From CF-72 sp051006215 (GTDB lineage: Bacteria; Chloroflexota; UBA6077; CF-72), in the NCBI GenBank assembly GCA_051006215.1, contig JBPCIO010000306.1, positions 1-10,845 of the forward strand: a DNA stretch of 10,845 bases, given 5' to 3'. The position numbers and the translations under genes are program-made. The notes under the pieces are model-generated. The model saw only the letters and a program-made list of their open reading frames with translations, ran no database searches and was not told the origin of the DNA. This document shows, one piece after another, positions 5,758 to 10,845 of this stretch; position 1 is the stretch's first letter; each line of letters begins with the position of its first letter.

Positions 5758-8700
5758 ATGCGTCGTGTCGGTTTGGCAACACTGGCTCGCATTCAGGTGA
5801 CGGTACTGCTGCTGTCCGGGTGCGCTGCGCCAGCTCCTTCCGCTCCGACACCCGGCCCGCCTACGCCGCCTGCGTCCCTGACCGCGACTGCGGGTCCGCC
5901 AGCCCCGATTCAGACATCGGCCACAAATGTGTCCGAGAACGCAGCAACCCTTGATGATCTGAACTCGGGCCAGCGCTCCGCGTTTGCTCGAGCGCGACTT
6001 CTGGTGGTCGAGGGCGATTTCGCACGGGCAGCCGACGAGTGGGCCGCCATACGTGGCGCGACTCTGCCAGCCGCCGCGGCTTCCGAGGCCCGCTTTGAGC
6101 TGGCTTTGTCTCTCGCCCGCAGTAGTCGCGGCGCCGCCGCCCTCCAGGTGCTGGACGGGTCGCTTGCGGAAGCCGACAGTCGCGAACCGTTCGTTCGCGG
6201 ACTGGCCCTCGACGCCGCCAATCGGCACGCCCAGGGCATGCAATCGCTGGCGGAGTATGCCACCGCCAACCCGGTCGCGGCCGCAGCGGCATGGCTCGAG
6301 CTCGCCGAACGCGAGCTGAGTGCTGGGCTCCCGCGCGAGGCAGCCGATGCTGCCGCGAAAGGTCTCGAGACAGCACAGGCTCGGCCCCTCAAACAACGCC
6401 TGCTCGAGGTGCGCGCACAGGCCCTGGCCGACCTCGGAGACAACGACGCAGCTTTCGATGCTCATCGCCAGGTGCTGGCGCTAGCCACGACGGGATCAAC
6501 ACTCGGCGAACAGCTCTTCCACCTGGCACAGGTCAGCCGCGATCTCGGCAAGCCGGACGCCGCGGTACAGGCGCTCAAGACTGCGCTCGACCAATTTCCC
6601 CAGGCGAGCACCACGGGCGATGCGCTGCGCCTCCTCGACGAGCTGGGGGCGGCGAGTGATGTCGATTCGTTCGTGCTCGGCCGGGCGCGCTATCTCACCT
6701 TGGATTACCGCAACGCGGTAAACGCGTTCGGCCACTATCTCGAGGTTGATCCCACTGGCCCGGATGTGCCCAGCGCGCGTCTGTATGCTGCCCTGGCCAG
6801 CCTGACGCCGGGCAACGAGCCGAACGCACTGCGCCAGCTGGACGCCATCGCCGACGACCCTGACCAGCAGTCTGAGATTGCCGCCCAGGCACTCGTCGAA
6901 GCCGGCCAGGCGCTCGAAGGGCTATCCGAGCCCGACCAGGCCGAAGCCCGCTACCAGAAGCTGCTGGTGAAGTTCCCACACCTGGATGTCGCCGCCACGG
7001 CAGGCTTCCGTCTGGGACTGGTGCGCTATGTGCGGGGCGCCGATATGGAGGCGATCAGCGCGTGGGACGGACTGCTTGCCCGCCGCGACGATATCGGGGC
7101 TGATGACGTGGCCCGGGCGCTGTACTGGCGTGCCAAAGCCTTTGGCCGCCTTGGACGCATGACCGACGCGCATGCCAGTTTCAAGCAAGCCGCCGCCGTT
7201 CAACCATCGAGCTACTACACGTTGCGCGCCGCGCTCCAGATCGGTCAGCTCTCGAATCCAGGCCGGGACTCTCAGCTGCCCGGCCCACAGGAGGAGCAGC
7301 TGGCCGCGTGGCTGGCCAGTCACCACCAGGACCTGACGGCGGCCAGGACGACCGTGGCCAACGACCCCGCGCTTGTGGCGGCGCAAGCAGACGCCGAGCT
7401 GGGGCTCTTCCGTCAAGGTAACTGGCAAGCCGACGAGTTGTTGCAGCGCTACCCCGATCGCGCCGACAGTCTGTACGTCCTGGCCCGACGCTTTGCCGAG
7501 CTCGGGCTCGACGGCGGTGCGACTCGCCTGGGACAGGCGGCATACAAGGCGGCTTCGATCCAGAGTCCCGATGCCGCCCCAGCTGCGCTGCTCGAGATTG
7601 CTTTTCCGCGGCCGTATTCGAATCTCACCGATACGGCCGCCGAACGCTACGGCGTAGACCCACTCTTGCTCGAGTCCACGTTCCGAGATGGCAGCCAGTT
7701 CGACGCGTGGGCGGATGATGCCGCAACTGGCGCCCGCGGCCTGGCACACATGAGCCCCGTGCATACAGACGAGGTTCGCTCTGCTCTCGGGCTGCAGGCG
7801 AATGCAGACGACGGGCTCGGGGTCACCGCCGGCGTCGAGCAACAAGCCTGGTTGCTGGCCGACCGTCTTCGGCGCTTCGACGGCCGGCCGGAAGTCGCGC
7901 TGAGCGCCATCGATACCACTGAACGCCTGGTCGATAGTTGGCTCGTCCGACCTGGGGCCGAAGACGTCGACGCCTACATCGAGCTCGTCGACTACGAAGA
8001 TGTCCGGGCAGCCCTGAGAGGCGTTCTTGCCACTCGCCTGAGCTATGCGATCGCCTACCCCAGTCCGACCTCCGCCGACCCCATCACAGCCATGCGCGTC
8101 AAACCCGAGCCGACCCCGGCCTGGATCAAGATTGCCCGCCTGGCGGGTGACGTTCCCGCGGCGGCACCCCTTTCGGCCGCCGCATCTGTGGGCACTCCCG
8201 ACGAGCAGGCCGCCTTTGCGCATGGGGCAGGTCTTCAGCGCGACGGCGACTATACCGCCGCGACGCGGATATTCGAAGATCTGGCGGCGAGCTCCACGCC
8301 AGCGGTCGCAACCGCCGCTCGATTGCGGCTCGGACAATCACTCGTCGGCGCCGAACGTCCGGCCGAAGCGATCGCTCCGCTGCAGTTGGTCGAGGCCGCC
8401 CAGCCACCCGGCTCGGAGGCCACGTTCCTGCTTGGACGCTCGCTGGCTGATGCGGGCCGCTGCCAGGACGCCGTCGCGTCCTACGCGCAGTTTGCCAGGA
8501 CGAACCCTGGTCCGCTCGCGGCTCAGGCTCAGATAGCCGAGGCGAATTGTCTAACCGACCTCGGCCGCCCGGCAGATGCCGTCAGCGTGCTGGAACACAC
8601 CGTCGGTGTTTCGGACGTAGCGCGTCTACAAAGCCTGGATTTCCACGAACGATTGGCCCTAGCGCGCGTCCGCGCTGGCGATCGCGAAGGTGCACGGGCG

Positions 8701-10323
8701 GAGTATGCATCCTTGCTGTCGCAGGCTCGAACGAGCAGCTACCGCGCCGAGCTCAGCTACTACCTCGGATTGTTGGCGCCCGATGCGTCGTCGGCGGCAG
8801 GTCAATTCAGGTCGTCTATCCAGCTCGACCCCAGAGGACGTCCGGCCCGCGCCGCGCTCGACGAGCTGGTCGCGCTCGAGGACGGATTCGCTAGTTCGGT
8901 TGAGGCGGGCGACACCCGCTTCGAACAAAATCGCTACCGCGAAGCCTTGGCGGCGTACACCACGTTCGTTCAACAGAACCCTGCTGATCCACACGCGCCG
9001 AGGGCATACTACGGACGCGGCGTCGCGTTGGTTCGGCTTGGGCAGGAGCGTGCCGGAATCGCGGTTCTGGAGAGCCTTGCCGAGCGCTTCCCGAATTCGC
9101 CCGAGAGTGCCGACGGGCTGTTCCGCGCCGGTCGCATTCTTGAAAGCCTGGTCGACCTGGACGGAGCCGCACAGGACTACCAGCGTGTCATGGCTCAGCC
9201 AGGAGCAGGCGCACGCGCGGCAGACGCCCGGTTCAGGCTGGCCTTCATCCAGTTCCAACACGCGAACTTCGATCTTGCCAGCGCCGGCTGGCGCGACCTG
9301 GCCAGTCGCGCGACGGCTGCGGAGGCGCAGGCACAGGCCTTCTTCTGGCTGGGCAAAGCCCTCCACGCGGCCGGCGACGAGGGTGGCGCCCGTACGGCAT
9401 GGACCTCGGCTCGGGACGCCGACCCGCGCGGCTTTTACGGCTGGCGAGCGGCCGACCTCCTCGCTGGCCAGACGAACCCGCTGGCGCAGGTTGATCAAAC
9501 ACTGCCCTTCGTCCAAGCCCGCGCCGGCGATGACCCCATGGCCTCCGTGGAAGCGTGGTTAGCTTCGCTCGGCGATGTTTCGGCGGCCCAACAACGCCTG
9601 TCCGACGACTCCGGTCTAACCCGCGCTGAGGTGTTGCTGTCCATCGGCTTGCGCCAGGCGGCCGTCTGGGAGCTCGACGGGGTCGAAAGTCGACTCAGCA
9701 CAATTAGCCCCGGGTCCGTCGCCCTACTTGGGGCTTGGGAGCAGCAGCGCGGCCTCTACCACGCCGCGCTCCGGCTCGGCTTCGATCTTGCGGGGATGGC
9801 CAATGTTTCCTTGACCAGCGGGCCGTTTGCTCTTCGCCGCCTGGTCTATCCGCTGCCCAATCCGGCACTGCTGGTGCGGGCCGCTCGGCAACTGCATGTC
9901 GACCCGCTCCTGTATTCGAGCCTGTTGCTCCAGGAAAGCAACATGGACCAGGCTGCCGAGAGCGCGGCCCAGGCGCGCGGGTTGAGCCAGCTCGTCGCCA
10001 GCACCGGCTACGACGCTGCGCGAGCCATGGGCCAGTACCGCTTCATCAGCTCGGATCTGTTCCGACCCAGCACCAGCATCAGCCTGGGCGCCTTCACGTT
10101 CGGACAGCGTCTGGCGCGTTACGACGGGCGCATCTTTCCGGCTCTGGCCGCCTACAACGCATCCCAAGTTGCCGTCGACGGCTGGCTGCTGGCCGCCACC
10201 ACCGACGACGTAGACACCTTCGCCGAAGCCATCCCGTTCACCGAAACCTATCCCTACGTCCAGCGCATCTACGAAAACTACAAGCAGTACCTCGAACTCT
10301 ACGGGACACAATCCGATCCCTGA
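5758..10323 (+). CDS. Giant TPR lipoprotein with two soluble-lytic-transglycosylase-like domains (first degenerate, second intact)
   Basis: Predicted 1521-residue surface lipoprotein. ATG 5758 starts a signal peptide with lipobox LSGC (Cys22), then a Pro/Thr/Ala linker to about residue 48. Residues ~60-610 are TPR-like helical repeats (for example VVEGDFARAADEWAAI). Residues ~612-770 resemble an SLT domain (FPRPY, YGVDPLLLES, GARGLAHMSP), but the catalytic Glu of the usual R-Q-E-S is replaced in FRDGSQFD (Gly645), so it should be inactive. A second TPR array covers ~800-1365, and a C-terminal SLT domain (~1370-1515) keeps LLLQESNMDQ (Glu1393), QARGLSQL and AAYNAS (1465-1469). The order matches two Slt70-like units in tandem (E. 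coli Slt70, about 645 residues, one unit). The SLT role is cleavage of peptidoglycan between MurNAc and GlcNAc; TPRs suggest a scaffold in envelope remodelling. An upstream TTG (5725) adds 11 residues before the signal peptide and is less likely. Confidence 0.9.
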   Translation: MRRVGLATLARIQVTVLLLSGCAAPAPSAPTPGPPTPPASLTATAGPPAPIQTSATNVSENAATLDDLNSGQRSAFARARLLVVEGDFARAADEWAAIRGATLPAAAASEARFELALSLARSSRGAAALQVLDGSLAEADSREPFVRGLALDAANRHAQGMQSLAEYATANPVAAAAAWLELAERELSAGLPREAADAAAKGLETAQARPLKQRLLEVRAQALADLGDNDAAFDAHRQVLALATTGSTLGEQLFHLAQVSRDLGKPDAAVQALKTALDQFPQASTTGDALRLLDELGAASDVDSFVLGRARYLTLDYRNAVNAFGHYLEVDPTGPDVPSARLYAALASLTPGNEPNALRQLDAIADDPDQQSEIAAQALVEAGQALEGLSEPDQAEARYQKLLVKFPHLDVAATAGFRLGLVRYVRGADMEAISAWDGLLARRDDIGADDVARALYWRAKAFGRLGRMTDAHASFKQAAAVQPSSYYTLRAALQIGQLSNPGRDSQLPGPQEEQLAAWLASHHQDLTAARTTVANDPALVAAQADAELGLFRQGNWQADELLQRYPDRADSLYVLARRFAELGLDGGATRLGQAAYKAASIQSPDAAPAALLEIAFPRPYSNLTDTAAERYGVDPLLLESTFRDGSQFDAWADDAATGARGLAHMSPVHTDEVRSALGLQANADDGLGVTAGVEQQAWLLADRLRRFDGRPEVALSAIDTTERLVDSWLVRPGAEDVDAYIELVDYEDVRAALRGVLATRLSYAIAYPSPTSADPITAMRVKPEPTPAWIKIARLAGDVPAAAPLSAAASVGTPDEQAAFAHGAGLQRDGDYTAATRIFEDLAASSTPAVATAARLRLGQSLVGAERPAEAIAPLQLVEAAQPPGSEATFLLGRSLADAGRCQDAVASYAQFARTNPGPLAAQAQIAEANCLTDLGRPADAVSVLEHTVGVSDVARLQSLDFHERLALARVRAGDREGARAEYASLLSQARTSSYRAELSYYLGLLAPDASSAAGQFRSSIQLDPRGRPARAALDELVALEDGFASSVEAGDTRFEQNRYREALAAYTTFVQQNPADPHAPRAYYGRGVALVRLGQERAGIAVLESLAERFPNSPESADGLFRAGRILESLVDLDGAAQDYQRVMAQPGAGARAADARFRLAFIQFQHANFDLASAGWRDLASRATAAEAQAQAFFWLGKALHAAGDEGGARTAWTSARDADPRGFYGWRAADLLAGQTNPLAQVDQTLPFVQARAGDDPMASVEAWLASLGDVSAAQQRLSDDSGLTRAEVLLSIGLRQAAVWELDGVESRLSTISPGSVALLGAWEQQRGLYHAALRLGFDLAGMANVSLTSGPFALRRLVYPLPNPALLVRAARQLHVDPLLYSSLLLQESNMDQAAESAAQARGLSQLVASTGYDAARAMGQYRFISSDLFRPSTSISLGAFTFGQRLARYDGRIFPALAAYNASQVAVDGWLLAATTDDVDTFAEAIPFTETYPYVQRIYENYKQYLELYGTQSDP

Positions 10324-10408
10324 ACTCTGGCCCAGGCAGCATTTCTCACCTTGGCTGGTGGTCGGCTTCGATACCTGACCTCGATGTCGAATGCCTCAGG
10401 CGCCTAGG

Positions 10409-10425
10409 TGAACCGCGGCGGTTCA
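10409..10425. repeat. Perfect short inverted repeat
   Basis: TGAACCG-CGG-CGGTTCA has 7-bp perfect arms with a 3-nt centre, about 195 bp before the TadE-like start. It has no T-run on either side, so it looks more like an operator half-site pair or an RNA stem than a terminator. An AGGCGCCT palindrome (10398-10405) lies just upstream. Confidence 0.45.
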
Positions 10426-10605
10426 TCGACACCACCCGAAACGCCTCATTCCAATCCAATCGGTGCTCTCGAGCTCAAACGGACTCGGAGCAGCGCCTTG
10501 CGAAAACGTAAACTGGAGGCCGCCAGGAACGGCATGCCCGATACATCCTCTGTCTCAACCAAACGTCGACCGCGCTGTCGATGGCTGGCCAGAGGTGGTA
10601 CGTCC

Positions 10606-10611
10606 TAGTAT
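10606..10611 (+). promoter_or_regulatory. Possible -10 element for the TadE-like gene
   Basis: TAGTAT lies 9 nt before ATG 10621, with no Shine-Dalgarno in the expected place, which could mean a near-leaderless message. No good -35 match is visible about 17 bp upstream. Weak. Confidence 0.25.
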
Positions 10612-10620
10612 TGTGACGCC

Positions 10621-10845
10621 ATGAAGTCGGACCGAGTGCCAGGAGGGCTTCCTCGGCGCAGCATCCGACCGCCTGCGCGCGCGGGCGGCCAGTCGCTCGT
10701 CGAGTTCGGCCTGATCGCGCTCACACTGGTGTTCCTGATTGGGGCCGGCGTCGACTTGGCGCTCATGGTGACGGTCCGCCAGACGGTCAGCGTGATCACG
10801 GGTGAAGCGGCGCGCCAGGTTGCCTATGGCGCCCCTGTCATAGAC
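10621..10845 (+). CDS. TadE/TadG-like pseudopilin, 5' part (runs off the window)
   Basis: The first 75 codons of a gene cut by the window end. A basic N-terminus (about 22 residues with six Arg and one Lys) is followed by AGGQSLVEFGLIALTLVF and a single hydrophobic helix (about 29-48). The G-Q-S-L-V-E-F pattern fits the TadE/TadG pseudopilin prepeptide: cleavage after Gly23 would leave a mature protein with Glu at +5 and Phe at +6, as expected for processing by a TadV-type prepilin peptidase. The family contributes to Tad/Flp type IVc pilus assembly at the inner or cytoplasmic membrane. Further tad genes would be expected downstream, outside the window. The ATG is the first in-frame start that includes the basic leader; the ribosome binding site is not evident. 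Confidence 0.8.
   Translation, partial: MKSDRVPGGLPRRSIRPPARAGGQSLVEFGLIALTLVFLIGAGVDLALMVTVRQTVSVITGEAARQVAYGAPVID

Larger units (their letters stand above)
10324..10620. other. 297-bp gap with a small hairpin and no supported gene
   Basis: Between the TPR/SLT lipoprotein and the TadE-like gene. A 66-codon GTG-initiated frame (10408-10608) is open but gives a Ser/Arg/Pro-rich sequence without recognisable domain or ribosome binding site, so it is not called. No strong intrinsic terminator with a T-run was seen after the lipoprotein gene. The notable structure is the inverted repeat at 10409-10425. Confidence 0.5.

Noticed and set aside
6922..8337. 471-codon minus-strand frame antisense to the TPR/SLT lipoprotein gene
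   Set aside because: It lies wholly inside a strongly supported gene and gives an unstructured Gly/Arg-rich sequence.
10408..10608. 66-codon GTG-initiated frame before the TadE-like gene
   Set aside because: No ribosome binding site, compositionally a Ser/Arg/Pro-rich shadow, begins inside the inverted repeat, and matches no recognised family.

Overview
The window is GC-rich, densely coded chromosomal DNA from a bacterium. Three features suggest a Chloroflexota-like soil or environmental lineage: very large TPR/lytic-transglycosylase lipoproteins, a gram-positive/actinobacterial-type SOS box, and a mixture of Shine-Dalgarno-led and possibly leaderless genes. This placement is an inference without any marker gene; Actinobacteriota or another high-GC phylum cannot be excluded. 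No IS element, CRISPR array, tRNA or rRNA was seen.

Region 1 (1-1272) looks like a small DNA-damage module. An SPL-like radical SAM protein (minus strand) and an alkyltransferase-like protein (ATL, plus strand, PCHR changed to PAHR) diverge from a short gap holding a perfect 14-bp palindrome of LexA-box type, AGAAC-ACAT-GTTCT. The ATL gene converges on a GlsB/YeaQ-type small membrane protein, with an 11-bp perfect stem between them.

Region 2 (1273-3294) holds glsB (minus), a DinB-superfamily protein (plus), a 0.3-kb non-coding stretch built from two diverged copies of a ~95-bp direct repeat, and a UlaG-like metallo-beta-lactamase-fold hydrolase.

Region 3 (3295-4939) is a complete malate synthase A (aceB), 34 bp downstream of the MBL hydrolase, with a clear GGAGG ribosome binding site. 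It indicates a glyoxylate shunt or glyoxylate assimilation; isocitrate lyase is not in the window.

Region 4 (4940-5701) has a tiny protein that is essentially only a histidine-kinase dimerization/phosphoacceptor helix pair. It converges, 6 bp apart, on a single-domain CheY-like response regulator. Together they could form a minimal phosphorelay segment.

Region 5 (5702-10323) is one 1521-residue lipoprotein with the order TPR / degenerate SLT domain / TPR / SLT domain with its catalytic Glu. It looks like two Slt70-like units fused head to tail, the first being a pseudoenzyme.

Region 6 (10324-10845) is a ~0.3-kb gap with a small perfect hairpin, then the 5' end of a TadE/TadG-like pseudopilin gene that runs off the window.
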